Below are positions 35,399 to 44,425 of a stretch of 64,000 nucleotides of DNA, piece after piece. The stretch spans positions 372,001 through 436,000 of the forward strand of contig JACKCC010000007.1 in assembly GCA_020634245.1 (NCBI GenBank), read 5' to 3'. Position numbers and translations under genes: made by a program. The DNA comes from Ardenticatenaceae bacterium (GTDB lineage: Bacteria; Chloroflexota; Anaerolineae; Promineifilales; Promineifilaceae). Every line of letters begins with the position of its first letter. Within the stretch, counting starts at the first letter, position 1. The notes below the pieces were generated by a model. That model saw nothing but the letters and a program-made list of their open reading frames with translations. It had not been told where the DNA came from and made no database searches.

Positions 35399-36431
35399 AC
35401 AGGAAACATTACTTCAAATCGTTAATCTCAAAAAACATTTTCCAATCGTTGGCGGTCTGCTCGGCCGTACTGCTGGGGTTGTCAAAGCCGTAGATGGCAT
35501 TTCGTTTGACATCCAGCGCGGAGAAACATTGGGGATGGTGGGCGAAAGCGGCTGCGGCAAATCAACGGCCGGAAGGGCGATCTTGCACCTGCACAAACCG
35601 ACCGGCGGGCAGGTCTTCTTTGAAGGCAATGACTTAACCCAAATGAATGCCGAAGCGCTGCGGGCGTTACGCCCCAAAATGCAGATGATTTTCCAGGACC
35701 CGTATGCAACGCTCAACCCGCGCCATTCGGTAAAGAAAATTGTGGGCGAACCCCTGATCATTCATGGTTTGATGAAAAAGGGCAGTCCGCAATTAAAAGA
35801 GCGCGTAGCAGAATTGCTGGAACTGGTGGGAATGGATCCGGCCTATATGCGCCGCTTCCCCCATGAATTCTCGGGCGGTCAGCGGCAGCGTATCGGCATT
35901 GCCCGCGCCCTATCATTGAACCCTGACTTTATCGTATGTGATGAACCTATCTCAGCTTTGGATGTCTCCATCCAGGCCCAGGTCGTGAACCTGATGCAGG
36001 ATTTGCAGGAGAAACTAGGGGTGGCGTACCTGTTTATTGCCCATGACTTGAGCATGGTGAAACATATTTCGCATCGGATTGTCGTGATGTATTTGGGCAA
36101 GGTGATGGAACTGGCCGAACGCAACGACCTTTTTGATAATCCCTTACATCCCTATACACAATCCCTCAACTCAGCGGTGCCGGTACCTAACCCCAAAGTT
36201 GAAAGAAAGCGGAAACGATTTATTTTGGAAGGTGACCCGCCCAGCCCGGCCAATCCGCCTTCAGGCTGTGTGTTCCACACTCGCTGCCCCTTGACCGTAG
36301 AAGAGTGTATCAAAGTGACACCAGACTTCCAGGAAATATACCCCGGTCATTTTGTGGCTTGCCATCTGGCCAACCAGAAAGGCGGGAGCAAGATACCGGA
36401 ACGGGCAAATCCGGTCATGGCGGGGACTTAG
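35391..36431 (+). CDS. ABC importer ATPase, DppF type
   Basis: A 346-residue ATPase partner: Walker A GESGCGKS, signature FSGGQRQR, Walker B FIVCDEPISALD and switch His in IAHDLS. The C-terminal domain contains GCVFHTRCPLTVEEC and later FVACHL, the four-Cys pattern of this family. A GGAGG site precedes its ATG inside the previous gene. Confidence 0.95.
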   Translation: MPEQETLLQIVNLKKHFPIVGGLLGRTAGVVKAVDGISFDIQRGETLGMVGESGCGKSTAGRAILHLHKPTGGQVFFEGNDLTQMNAEALRALRPKMQMIFQDPYATLNPRHSVKKIVGEPLIIHGLMKKGSPQLKERVAELLELVGMDPAYMRRFPHEFSGGQRQRIGIARALSLNPDFIVCDEPISALDVSIQAQVVNLMQDLQEKLGVAYLFIAHDLSMVKHISHRIVVMYLGKVMELAERNDLFDNPLHPYTQSLNSAVPVPNPKVERKRKRFILEGDPPSPANPPSGCVFHTRCPLTVEECIKVTPDFQEIYPGHFVACHLANQKGGSKIPERANPVMAGT

Positions 36432-36446
36432 AGAGGAGATGTTATT

Positions 36447-37061
36447 ATGGAATTTCCCCTTGGCGTTGATGTTCATTGCACCGATGGTCTATGCGGCCGT
36501 TCCACTTATATCATTTTAAACCCTGTTACCGAGCAAGTGACTCATCTTGTTGTGCAGGAAAAACAAACTCCGACTTTTGAGCGATTAGTCTCCATCAAAC
36601 TGGTTGCCACTACAGCCGCTGAAATTATTTTATTGAACTGCACCCGGGAAGAATTTGCGAATTTAGAATTATTCAACCAACCCGATTTTATCTTTACAGA
36701 TATTCCCCAACATGCTACCGATCCCAGTTTGACGATGTTGTGGCCGTATGTTGTGCCGGTAAAACGAATCATTGATGATAAAATCAGGCGCATCCCGCCC
36801 GGCGAGTTGGCAGTACGCAGAGGCGCCCGGGTACGGGCTACCGATGGCTGGGTTGGGCGCGTGGATGAGTTTATGGTTGGACCAATCAGTGGAAATATTA
36901 CTCACCTGGTATTACGGGAAGGTCATCCCTGGAAAGAAAGGGATGTAACCATTCCAGTAGGGGAAATTGATCACATTGAGGAAAAGATCGTTTACTTGAA
37001 AGTAAACAAAAAAACGATTGCGGCCATGCCGAGCGTTCCTGTCAAACGGCGCTGGAAGTGA
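36447..37061 (+). CDS. Tandem PRC-barrel protein
   Basis: A 204-residue soluble protein with two PRC-barrel-like halves. The first starts LGVDVHCTDGLCGRSTYIIL, the second RRGARVRATDGWVGRVDEFM, each followed by a THLVV/THLVL strand. PRC barrels serve in RNA processing or as small-ligand and photosystem scaffolds; its role here is unknown. It lies 15 bases after the last transporter gene with an AGGAG site, so it belongs to the operon. Confidence 0.8.
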   Translation: MEFPLGVDVHCTDGLCGRSTYIILNPVTEQVTHLVVQEKQTPTFERLVSIKLVATTAAEIILLNCTREEFANLELFNQPDFIFTDIPQHATDPSLTMLWPYVVPVKRIIDDKIRRIPPGELAVRRGARVRATDGWVGRVDEFMVGPISGNITHLVLREGHPWKERDVTIPVGEIDHIEEKIVYLKVNKKTIAAMPSVPVKRRWK

Positions 37062-37134
37062 TTTCTTAAAGAAAATAAGGTTCGTTCGGTTGGGTAACGG
37101 CCGTTACCATTAACCATGCGTAATTGTACAAGCC

Positions 37135-37162
37135 GCTGCCTGAGCTTGTCGAAGGCAGTCGG
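37135..37162. repeat. Left half of intergenic repeat interrupted by the IS
   Basis: cctgagcttgtcgaaggcag is joined to the right half at 38447-38485 (cagtcgggtttcgataggct) when the insertion sequence is removed. The 10-base target duplication is AGGCAGTCGG at 37153-37162 and 38447-38456. Confidence 0.75.
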
Positions 37163-38446
37163 CACGGTTTTTCAGTAGTCGAAGAGAAATAAGCAAATGT
37201 ACCTCATTTTGGTAAGATGGGATGTGCAACCAAACCCAAAACCAAAAGAGGTACAAATGCAGCATATCATATTAGAGGCTCACCATACAAAAGATGGACT
37301 CGTTTTCAACGTTACTGACTTAGAAGCCCGGTTGAATCAGTTAACCGATTCACGAGATAGACGCGGCAAAATATATCCACTGGGCACGATTTTGACGATG
37401 ATAATATTAGCGAAGCTCGCTGGCGAGGATAAGCCATCAGGAATAGCTCAGTGGATTCGATTGCGTTGCGATGCATTTGTCAGGATATTTTGCCGTAAAC
37501 ACAAACGAATGCCGTGTTTGAACACAATTCGTACTGTGTTGCAAGATGTGGTTCCGCTTGATGAATTAGAGACCCTGTTTCGGCGTTATCTACACGATGC
37601 CTACGGCGGACAAGAAAGCCGATTAATTACAATTGATGGCAAGACAATGCGCGGAACTATCCCCAAAGGAAGCCGTCAAGGTGTCCATTTGTTAGCCGCC
37701 TATCTTCCAGAAGAAGGTGTGGTTTTGAAACAAGTAGCGGTAGCGACTAAAGAAAACGAAATCAATGCCGCTCCCCAACTACTCGAGGGAATCAACATCA
37801 AGAACAAGGTCATTTGTGCCGATGCGATGCAGACACAACGCAAGCTTTCCGTCGATGTGTTGTCGAGGGGCGGTGATTACATCTGGTTTCTCAAGGACAA
37901 CCAACCCACGTTGCTGGAGGATGTGAAACAGTTTTTCAAGCCAGCGCGGATGAGTGCCGGTTGGCACCCGCCTGAATTGCCGCGGACGGTGGCTAAAACA
38001 ACTGAGATAGGGCATGGGCGACTGGAAAAGCGGACACTCACACTGATGGTAGATGAAGAACAGTTTCTGGACTGGCCCGGTGTTCATCAGGTTTTCCAGT
38101 TAGAGCGGGAGACCACCCATCTGCGAACAGGCCGAGAAACGACCGAATTGGCCTATGGTATCACTAGCTGTACACCAGAGATAACATCGGCAAAGCAAAT
38201 GTTACAGTGGACGCGACAATATTGGGGTATCGAAAATGGATTGCATTATCGTCGAGATGTCACATTGCGAGAAGATGCAACGCGCATTTCGCAACCAGCG
38301 TTGGCAAAAACGATGTCAGCTATTAACAATTTTGTGGTTGGGTTAACGCAAAAAATGGGTTATTCCAATCTGGCCGCAGCACGGCGCTTGTTTGATGCTA
38401 AAATCGCGGCTCAACTCTCTTGACGCCCGACTACTGAAAAACCGTG
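37163..38446 (+). mobile_element. Complete ISAs1-family insertion sequence, 1284 bp
   Basis: The ends carry a perfect 19-bp inverted repeat (CACGGTTTTTCAGTAGTCG at left, its complement at right). Direct 10-bp copies of AGGCAGTCGG flank it. One transposase gene fills it and is intact, so the element may be active. It landed in an intergenic repeat between the importer operon and the LLM gene. Confidence 0.93.
37257..38423 (+). CDS. ISAs1-family transposase
   Basis: 388 residues from the ATG at 37257, which follows GAGG; an in-frame ATG at 37197 is an alternative start. DDE residues are in LITIDGKTMRGT, VICADAMQTQRKL and WGIENGLHYRRDVTLREDA, the last a hallmark of this family. Length is normal and no stop or frameshift interrupts it. 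It contains no ACGGCCGT octamer, in line with recent arrival. Confidence 0.94.
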   Translation: MQHIILEAHHTKDGLVFNVTDLEARLNQLTDSRDRRGKIYPLGTILTMIILAKLAGEDKPSGIAQWIRLRCDAFVRIFCRKHKRMPCLNTIRTVLQDVVPLDELETLFRRYLHDAYGGQESRLITIDGKTMRGTIPKGSRQGVHLLAAYLPEEGVVLKQVAVATKENEINAAPQLLEGINIKNKVICADAMQTQRKLSVDVLSRGGDYIWFLKDNQPTLLEDVKQFFKPARMSAGWHPPELPRTVAKTTEIGHGRLEKRTLTLMVDEEQFLDWPGVHQVFQLERETTHLRTGRETTELAYGITSCTPEITSAKQMLQWTRQYWGIENGLHYRRDVTLREDATRISQPALAKTMSAINNFVVGLTQKMGYSNLAAARRLFDAKIAAQLS

Positions 38447-38532
38447 AGGCAGTCGGGTTTCGATAGGCTCAGCCCTCGACAAGGCTGTATAATTTACAAT
38501 CAAACAAACATAGAATCCAAATGGAGATAAAA

Positions 38533-39567
38533 ATGCGTTTAGGGTTAATGCTGGGCTACGCGGGACGGCGGATTGAACTGCCGCTGGAACTGGTTAAGGA
38601 AGCCGATCGATTGGGTGTGTATGCCGTCTGGACGGCCGAAGCGTATGGCTCCGATGCCATCACGCCGCTGGCCTGGCTGGGCGCGCAGACGCAGCAGATC
38701 AAGCTGGGCACGGCCATCATGCAGATGCCGGGGCGCACCCCGGCGAATGCGGCGATGACGGCGATGACGTTGAATCAACTGTCGGGTGGGCGTTTTTTGA
38801 TGGGATTGGGACTTTCCGGGCCGCAGGTGGTGGAGGGCTGGCATGGGGTGAGTTATAAACGGCCGTTAACCCGCACCCGCGAATACGTCAACATCGTCCG
38901 CCAGATATTCCGCCGCGAAGAACGGATGAACTTCGATGGCAAAATCTATCAAATTCCCTACCAGGGAAACGACGCCACCGGTCTGGGTAAACCGCTCAAA
39001 AGCACGCTGGAAGCGGCCCCCGACATCCCCATCTACCTGGCAGCCATCGGCCCGCAAAACGTGGAACTGGCTGCCGAAATCGCCGACGGCTGGCTGCCCA
39101 TCTTCTTCTCTCCGGATAAGTACGCCGAGACATACCAGCCACACATTGACGCCGGGCTGGCCAAAGCGGGCAAAAGCCTGGCCGATTTTGACATCGCGCC
39201 AACGGTATCGGTTGTGCTGAATGATAATCTGGATATTTGTTACAACATGTTACGGCCGTTTCTGGCCCTCTACATCGGCGGCATGGGTGCTAAAGGCAAA
39301 AACTTCTATCACGATCTGGCCTGCCGCTACGGTTACGAAGCCGCTGCCGATGAAATCCAAGACCTCTATTTAGCCGGCGACAAAGGGGCGGCCATGATGA
39401 AAGTCCCGCCGGAACTGATTGACGAAGTCGCCCTCGTCGGCCCGCGCGAGCGCATCAAAGAGCGCCTGACCCGCTGGCTCAACAGCCCCGTCACCACGCT
39501 CAACATGACCGTCTTCGACGTCGAAACGATGCGTACAATGGCCGAATTGGTTGGCGAACTGACCTGA
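38533..39567 (+). CDS. LLM-class F420-dependent oxidoreductase
   Basis: 344 residues from the ATG at 38533, with GGAG six bases upstream; an ATG at 38521 lies before that site. The luciferase-like TIM barrel shows GVYAVWTAEAYGSDAITPLA, TAIMQMPGRTPANAAMTAMT and LGLSGPQVVEGWHG. Such enzymes use coenzyme F420 (or FMN) for hydride transfer to various substrates. The cofactor choice is family knowledge, not readable with certainty. Confidence 0.87.
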   Translation: MRLGLMLGYAGRRIELPLELVKEADRLGVYAVWTAEAYGSDAITPLAWLGAQTQQIKLGTAIMQMPGRTPANAAMTAMTLNQLSGGRFLMGLGLSGPQVVEGWHGVSYKRPLTRTREYVNIVRQIFRREERMNFDGKIYQIPYQGNDATGLGKPLKSTLEAAPDIPIYLAAIGPQNVELAAEIADGWLPIFFSPDKYAETYQPHIDAGLAKAGKSLADFDIAPTVSVVLNDNLDICYNMLRPFLALYIGGMGAKGKNFYHDLACRYGYEAAADEIQDLYLAGDKGAAMMKVPPELIDEVALVGPRERIKERLTRWLNSPVTTLNMTVFDVETMRTMAELVGELT

Positions 39568-39582
39568 TCCGCCAGGACATCA

Positions 39583-40485
39583 TTAAAGAAAAAAGGGCGG
39601 GCTGGGAAAAATATAGCGGTCAAACTGGCCAAATGGTTCGTCGCTCAAAAACAGGGCGATGAATGAGTCCATCTGGTAACCGCGTCCCAACAAATAATCA
39701 ACGGCCGTTTCGTTAATCAACGGCATCTCCGCTCCAAAATTCCGCTCGGCTCCCGCCGCATCACTTTCCGCATGGGCCAAAACAGCCGGAAAATCGGATG
39801 GATCCAGGACGGCAAACGGCCCGGTATTCTGACCCAGATAACCATAACCAACAACTTGTTTCCCGCGCCGGTACAGGTAGCCTTGCCTCTCAGTTAACAG
39901 CCAGGCATGGTCTTCATCGCGCCGGTGCTGCAAAATGCTCTGGTCAATCTGGCGCAGGCTGGCCAGCGTTTCGGCAGAAGCTGTCACCTTCTCGAAGGTC
40001 AAATCGCTGGCTACTTCAACTGACTCTGCTTTGCGCGAAAAGTAGACGATTGGGAAGCGGGCATATACGCCAGTTTTCAAGTAGCGGGATAAGGCCCGAA
40101 TATCCTGCGTGGCGATGATGACCCGCTGTTTGGCACCATCACGGGGAAAAACTTTTGCTAGCAGTTCCCGCCCAACACCGGCCGACTGCTGCCCCGGCAA
40201 AACGAAAAACTCGGTCAGTTCACGGATGCCGTCACGCAAAATGGCACGGCCGTATCCAACCACCTCCCCCTCATTTTCCGCCAGCCAGAAGGATTCGGCC
40301 GTATGCGCCAGATGCTCGAATAACGGCCGTCGCCGCCCCCACATCTGTTCCCGATCCGCCGGACCTGCCCCGCCGCTAATAACCTCGATCCCCGTCCGCT
40401 GGCCTAGGTCCATAATCGCCTGAACAAACACCTCAAACACAGCAAACGAATCATCCGGCGTCCCCCGACGAAAAGCAATTGACAT
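39583..40485 (-). CDS. GNAT-family acetyltransferase
   Basis: A 300-residue protein. The first half is a GNAT fold with acetyl-CoA loop LPGQQSAGVGRELLAKVF near residues 97-114 and ends in ALSRYLKTGVYARFPIVY. The second half is a further GNAT-like domain without a clear acetyl-CoA loop. The substrate is unknown. It follows the etfBA terminator in the same direction, so it has its own promoter. Confidence 0.8.
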   Translation of the reverse strand: MSIAFRRGTPDDSFAVFEVFVQAIMDLGQRTGIEVISGGAGPADREQMWGRRRPLFEHLAHTAESFWLAENEGEVVGYGRAILRDGIRELTEFFVLPGQQSAGVGRELLAKVFPRDGAKQRVIIATQDIRALSRYLKTGVYARFPIVYFSRKAESVEVASDLTFEKVTASAETLASLRQIDQSILQHRRDEDHAWLLTERQGYLYRRGKQVVGYGYLGQNTGPFAVLDPSDFPAVLAHAESDAAGAERNFGAEMPLINETAVDYLLGRGYQMDSFIALFLSDEPFGQFDRYIFPSPPFFL

Positions 40486-40498
40486 TTGAAAACTCCAC

Positions 40499-40541
40499 TT
40501 AAAAACAAAAAACCTCCCGCAAATGCACCATCTGCGGGAGG
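40499..40541 (-). terminator. Intrinsic terminator of etfBA
   Basis: CCTCCCGCA (40513-40521) pairs with TGCGGGAGG (40533-40541) around an 11-base loop and is followed on the minus strand by TTTTTTGTTTTT. Confidence 0.88.
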
Positions 40542-40560
40542 GGTGACTGCGAAGCAGCTT

Positions 40561-41535
40561 TTAACCCAGCCGCTTCTTGAACTCGGCCGTCAGCGCTGGC
40601 AGTACTTTGAACAAGTCGCCGACGATGCCGTAGTGCGCCAGTTTAAAGATGGGCGCATCAGCGTCTTTGTTGACGGCCACGATGATTTTCGACGTACGCA
40701 TCCCGGCCTGATGCTGAATTGCGCCGCTGATGCCGTTGGCGATGTACAGGTCCGGGCTGACGGTTTTTCCCGTCTGGCCCACCTGATGCTCGTAGGGAAT
40801 CCAACCGGCGTCCACGGCTGCCCGCGAAGCGCCGACCGCCCCCCCCAACACCTCAGCCAATTCGCGCACCGGCTCGAATCCTTCCGGGCCGCCCACGCCG
40901 CGCCCGCCGCTGACGATGATGCTGGCATCAGTCAGGCTGACGCCACCTTCTTTGCCGGCAAAGCCGACAACTTTGGTGGGGATGTCGTCTTCGGCCACTG
41001 CCGGGCTGACCCATTCGGCCGTGCCCGTTTTACCGGTCGATTCGGCCTGCGGAAAGGCCCGACTGCGCAGCGTAACAACCTGTGTACTTTCGGTGACGAA
41101 GACGGTAGCGAGCAGTTTGCTGGCATAAACTGACCGGGTTAGCTTGACTGTGCCATCTTCCACGGCAACGGCCGTACCGTCACCCGCCAACCCTGCATCC
41201 AAATCCGCCGCTACCCAGGCCGCCAAATCACGGCCGCGCACCGATGCCCCGGCCATGATGACCGCCGGGCCTTTCTCCTGGGCCAGTTTAACCACCAACG
41301 GTCCGTACGCTTCCACCCGGAAATTGGCCAAACTGGCATCGTCGCAGCCCAATACAGCATCCGCGCCTAAATCAAAGGCGGCATCGACCACCGTGCCTAC
41401 ATTTTGCCCCAAAACCAGCGCCGTCAGCGGCTGGCCCAGGCCATCGGCCACGCCACGGGCCGCGCCCAACACTTCACTGCTGATTGCGCTCATCGCGCCA
41501 TCGCTGTTTTCAATCCAAACCCATACGCCGCTCAT
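40561..41535 (-). CDS. etfA: Electron transfer flavoprotein alpha subunit
   Basis: A 324-residue ETF alpha subunit. The C-terminal FAD domain carries IVSGGRGVGGPEGF, GQTGKTVSPDLYIANGISG with AIQHQAGM and NKDADAPIFKLAHYGIVGD. It binds FAD and takes electrons from acyl-CoA dehydrogenases for transfer to the quinone pool. Its ATG overlaps the etfB stop by four bases. A clear terminator ends the unit. Confidence 0.96.
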   Translation of the reverse strand: MSGVWVWIENSDGAMSAISSEVLGAARGVADGLGQPLTALVLGQNVGTVVDAAFDLGADAVLGCDDASLANFRVEAYGPLVVKLAQEKGPAVIMAGASVRGRDLAAWVAADLDAGLAGDGTAVAVEDGTVKLTRSVYASKLLATVFVTESTQVVTLRSRAFPQAESTGKTGTAEWVSPAVAEDDIPTKVVGFAGKEGGVSLTDASIIVSGGRGVGGPEGFEPVRELAEVLGGAVGASRAAVDAGWIPYEHQVGQTGKTVSPDLYIANGISGAIQHQAGMRTSKIIVAVNKDADAPIFKLAHYGIVGDLFKVLPALTAEFKKRLG

Positions 41536-42332
41536 ATCACCTTCTCCTCAAATAACTTGTCCACGAGCAAGCGGGCCTGCTCTTCCACGCTGTCGGCGGT
41601 GATGATTTCCACCTCGCCTTCGCGGGCGGGCATGGCGTAAATGTGCGACCAATCGACCTTGCTGGCCGCTGCGCCTGCACCCCCGGCCACATCCAAATCA
41701 GCCGCACTCCATACCGGGATATTGGCCCGACTGGCTTTGCGAATGCCCATGAAGGAGGGATAACGCGGTTCGTTAATTTCTTTAACGGTGCCGATGACCA
41801 CCGGCAGCGGTGCAGTAACTGTTTCCTTGCCATCATCCAGCAGGCGTTCCACGGTGATACGGCCGTCGCCAATCTCTTTGATGGCCGAGACAAAGGTCAG
41901 CGGCGTCCAGCCCAGCTTGCGCGCCGTCTGAACGATGGTTTGCCCGGTATCACCGTCGATGGCCTGACGGCCAAACACGGCAACCTGCACATCGCCAATT
42001 TTGTTGATGGCTGCGGCTAAAACACGGGCTGTACCCAGCGTGTCGGAACCGGCAAAAGCAGCATCGGAGACCAGGATCGCGTCGGTGCAGCCCATCGCCA
42101 GCGCGGTTTTGAGAGCCTCTTTATTCTCTTCGTCCCCCACGCTTAAGGCGATAACGTCCGTCGCGCCGTGATTTTCCTTGAGCAGGATCCCCTCTTCGAT
42201 GGCATACTCATCCCAAGGGTTGACTACATTGGGCTTGCCACCGGGATCGTCCCAGCTTACGTGACCGGCATTATCAACAGTGATAACGGCCGTTGTGCTG
42301 GGGGTTTGTTTGGTACATACAACGACTTTCAT
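41532..42332 (-). CDS. etfB: Electron transfer flavoprotein beta subunit
   Basis: 266 residues from the ATG at 42332, which follows GGAGG; an ATG four codons earlier lacks that spacing. Motifs are MKVVVCTKQTP, VFGRQAIDGDTGQTIVQTAR (AMP/adenine-binding region of beta subunits) and EPRYPSFMGIRKAS. It pairs with EtfA and serves the acyl-CoA dehydrogenase 600 bases upstream in the same direction. Confidence 0.96.
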   Translation of the reverse strand: MKVVVCTKQTPSTTAVITVDNAGHVSWDDPGGKPNVVNPWDEYAIEEGILLKENHGATDVIALSVGDEENKEALKTALAMGCTDAILVSDAAFAGSDTLGTARVLAAAINKIGDVQVAVFGRQAIDGDTGQTIVQTARKLGWTPLTFVSAIKEIGDGRITVERLLDDGKETVTAPLPVVIGTVKEINEPRYPSFMGIRKASRANIPVWSAADLDVAGGAGAAASKVDWSHIYAMPAREGEVEIITADSVEEQARLLVDKLFEEKVI

Positions 42333-42415
42333 GTAAACCTCCATAAAACTTAATGCGGAAAACAGTGGATTTGAAATCGTCTACCAACATTTCTTCAAAT
42401 AAGGAAGACAATTCC

Positions 42416-42934
42416 TCACGCATCCATTAATAACGATTCGTTCATTGCTTCAAAACGTTCAACGAACGTCTGGTTGACAAACTCAAAGGTCGTGGCTCGC
42501 CAGGAGAAAGTGATGACACGGGCCGACTGACGAATGGCCTGTTTTTCTGGAAGCGCTGCTTTTACTTGGGCGCGTTGAGCCAGCAGCAGCGCCAACTGAG
42601 CCAGCATGCTGCCCAAAGCCAGCGCCACCAGCAGCCGCAAAAGCAATGATATTTCGCCGGGTGTTAACAGTAAAACAAGAGCAGCTCCCAGCACAAAAAC
42701 GGCTCCGGCCGCCAGACGACCAATCTTGCCTAATCGCTCTTCATCGCCCGATTGGCGGTTCAATTCACGGTGGCAGTCACGACACAAAGGCACATTAATT
42801 GTACGCGTGACTCGGCCCAATCGTTTGCGCAGGGGCATCATCTCTGCCGCCGGTTGGGCGCAGTTGACACAAATACCGGGAAACCGGATAGTTTTCTGCG
42901 GACGAACCTTTATCTTAATCGGGTAGCTCATCAA
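42416..42934 (-). CDS. Zinc-ribbon-like membrane protein, unknown function
   Basis: A 172-residue protein. Two CxxC pairs (CVNC near residue 22 and CRDC near 53) form a probable zinc ribbon, followed by two closely spaced membrane helices (AAGAVFVLGAALVLLL and LLVALALGSMLAQLALLL) and a short soluble tail. No family is recognised. It sits between acyl-CoA dehydrogenase and etfBA, read in the same direction, but nothing shows a link in function. Confidence 0.75.
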   Translation of the reverse strand: MMSYPIKIKVRPQKTIRFPGICVNCAQPAAEMMPLRKRLGRVTRTINVPLCRDCHRELNRQSGDEERLGKIGRLAAGAVFVLGAALVLLLTPGEISLLLRLLVALALGSMLAQLALLLAQRAQVKAALPEKQAIRQSARVITFSWRATTFEFVNQTFVERFEAMNESLLMDA

Positions 42935-42939
42935 TTTTC

Positions 42940-42985
42940 ATGAGCCGTAACCCGTAACCCAATCTCGGATTACGGATTACCGATC
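42940..42985. repeat. Intergenic word repeat (ccgtaaccc / ggattacgg)
   Basis: Repeats of gagccgtaacccgtaaccc and cggattacggattaccg. The same wording is read in frame inside the ABC gene at 737-828. Confidence 0.55.
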
Positions 42986-44195
42986 ATCCCTCATCCTGCC
43001 AAAAATCGGCATCATAAGCCGGCAGTTCACAGCGCAGCGGCCTATCCTTCCGCCAGCCAAAAGCGTAACCGGCCTGCATTAATTGGTGAATTTCGCTGGT
43101 TCCTTCGTAGATGATCGCGCCACGGCTATTGCGCAGATAACGTTCTACATCATATTCGTCGGAATAACCATACGCACCGTGTACTTGGATGGCTTCATGG
43201 GCAGCTTTGAATGAATAATCGGTGGCATACCATTTGGCCATCGAAGTCTCGCGGGTGTTGCGCTGACCTTGATTTTTCATCCAGCCGGCTTTGAGATACA
43301 GCAGGCGGGCTACATCGTACCACTGCTGCATCCAGGCGATTTTTTGCTGAACAAGTTGGTATTGGGCAATGGGTTGGCCAAAGGTTTCCCGTTCTTGAGA
43401 ATATTTGACCGCGGCTTCCATGCTGGCTCGAATGAGACCGGTTGCGCCGGAGGCAACGGTGTAACGGCCGTTATCCAGACAGCTCATGGCAATCTTAAAC
43501 CCTTCACCCTCCTCACCAATCCGGTTGGCGGCCGGTACGCGCACATCCTGGCAGTTGATCCAACCCGTCGAGCCGGCGCGCACGCCCAACTTGCCGTGAA
43601 TGTCGCCGGTGGTCACGCCGGGCATATCCGTTTCCACCATGAAAGCGGTAATCCCTTTGTGTCCGGCAGCCGGATCGGTTTTGGCAAACCAGAGGATGTG
43701 ATGGGCTTTCGTGGCCAGGCTGATCCACATCTTTTCGCCGTTGATAATGTAGTCATTCCCGTCTTTGCGGGCGGTGGAGGCCATATTGGCCACGTCGGAA
43801 CCAACGCCTGGTTCGGTCAAACCAAAACCGGCATATTTTTCGCCACGCGCCTGGGGAGCCAGGAAACGCTGTTTTTGCTCCTCAGTGCCCCATTGCAAAA
43901 CTCCCATGCTGTTCAATCCCATGTGAACCGACATGACCACGCGCAGGGTGGAGTCGATGCGCTCCAGTTCTTCGCACACCAGCCCCAGGGTAACGTAATC
44001 GAATCCCTGGCCGCCGTAACGAACGGGAATGTTGATACCTAAAATGCCTAGCTCGGCCATGCGCGGCAAAGCTTTGGGATTCATCTCTTGTTTGCGGTCA
44101 AATTCTTTGATGGTGGGATAGATTTCTTTTTCGCCGAACTCTTTGACCATTTGTGCGGCGGACAGTTGTTCTTCGGTGAGGGAAAAATCGAGCAT
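42984..44195 (-). CDS. Acyl-CoA dehydrogenase
   Basis: A 403-residue flavoenzyme that makes the 2,3 double bond in acyl-CoA and passes electrons to ETF. Landmarks are YAGFGLTEPGVGSDVANM, the FAD-binding EKMWISLATKAHHILWFAKT region, ERETFGQPIAQYQLVQQKIA and the C-terminal YEGTSEIHQLMQAG with the catalytic Glu position. Chain length preference cannot be told. EtfBA lies downstream in the same direction. Confidence 0.94.
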   Translation of the reverse strand: MLDFSLTEEQLSAAQMVKEFGEKEIYPTIKEFDRKQEMNPKALPRMAELGILGINIPVRYGGQGFDYVTLGLVCEELERIDSTLRVVMSVHMGLNSMGVLQWGTEEQKQRFLAPQARGEKYAGFGLTEPGVGSDVANMASTARKDGNDYIINGEKMWISLATKAHHILWFAKTDPAAGHKGITAFMVETDMPGVTTGDIHGKLGVRAGSTGWINCQDVRVPAANRIGEEGEGFKIAMSCLDNGRYTVASGATGLIRASMEAAVKYSQERETFGQPIAQYQLVQQKIAWMQQWYDVARLLYLKAGWMKNQGQRNTRETSMAKWYATDYSFKAAHEAIQVHGAYGYSDEYDVERYLRNSRGAIIYEGTSEIHQLMQAGYAFGWRKDRPLRCELPAYDADFWQDEG

Positions 44196-44425
44196 AGCGG
44201 TACCCCGTTTTTGAATTTGGAATTTTGAATGATGAATGATGAATTCACAATCCCGCTGTCGCCGATCTCCAGACCAAGCGATCTGGCACGGTTGGAAACC
44301 GGCTAGAGCGGGTGCGTTTGATGAACGCTGAATTCACTTAAATGGATTATAACTTTGTGAAGGGGGGAACGCAACATGGCGCAGTGCGTTATAAATTAGT
44401 CTGATAGTCGTTGGTCGCGCAGTCG

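Noticed and set aside
43269..44042. 257-codon plus-strand open frame opposite the acyl-CoA dehydrogenase
   Set aside because: Antisense shadow; the dehydrogenase motifs are complete on the minus strand.
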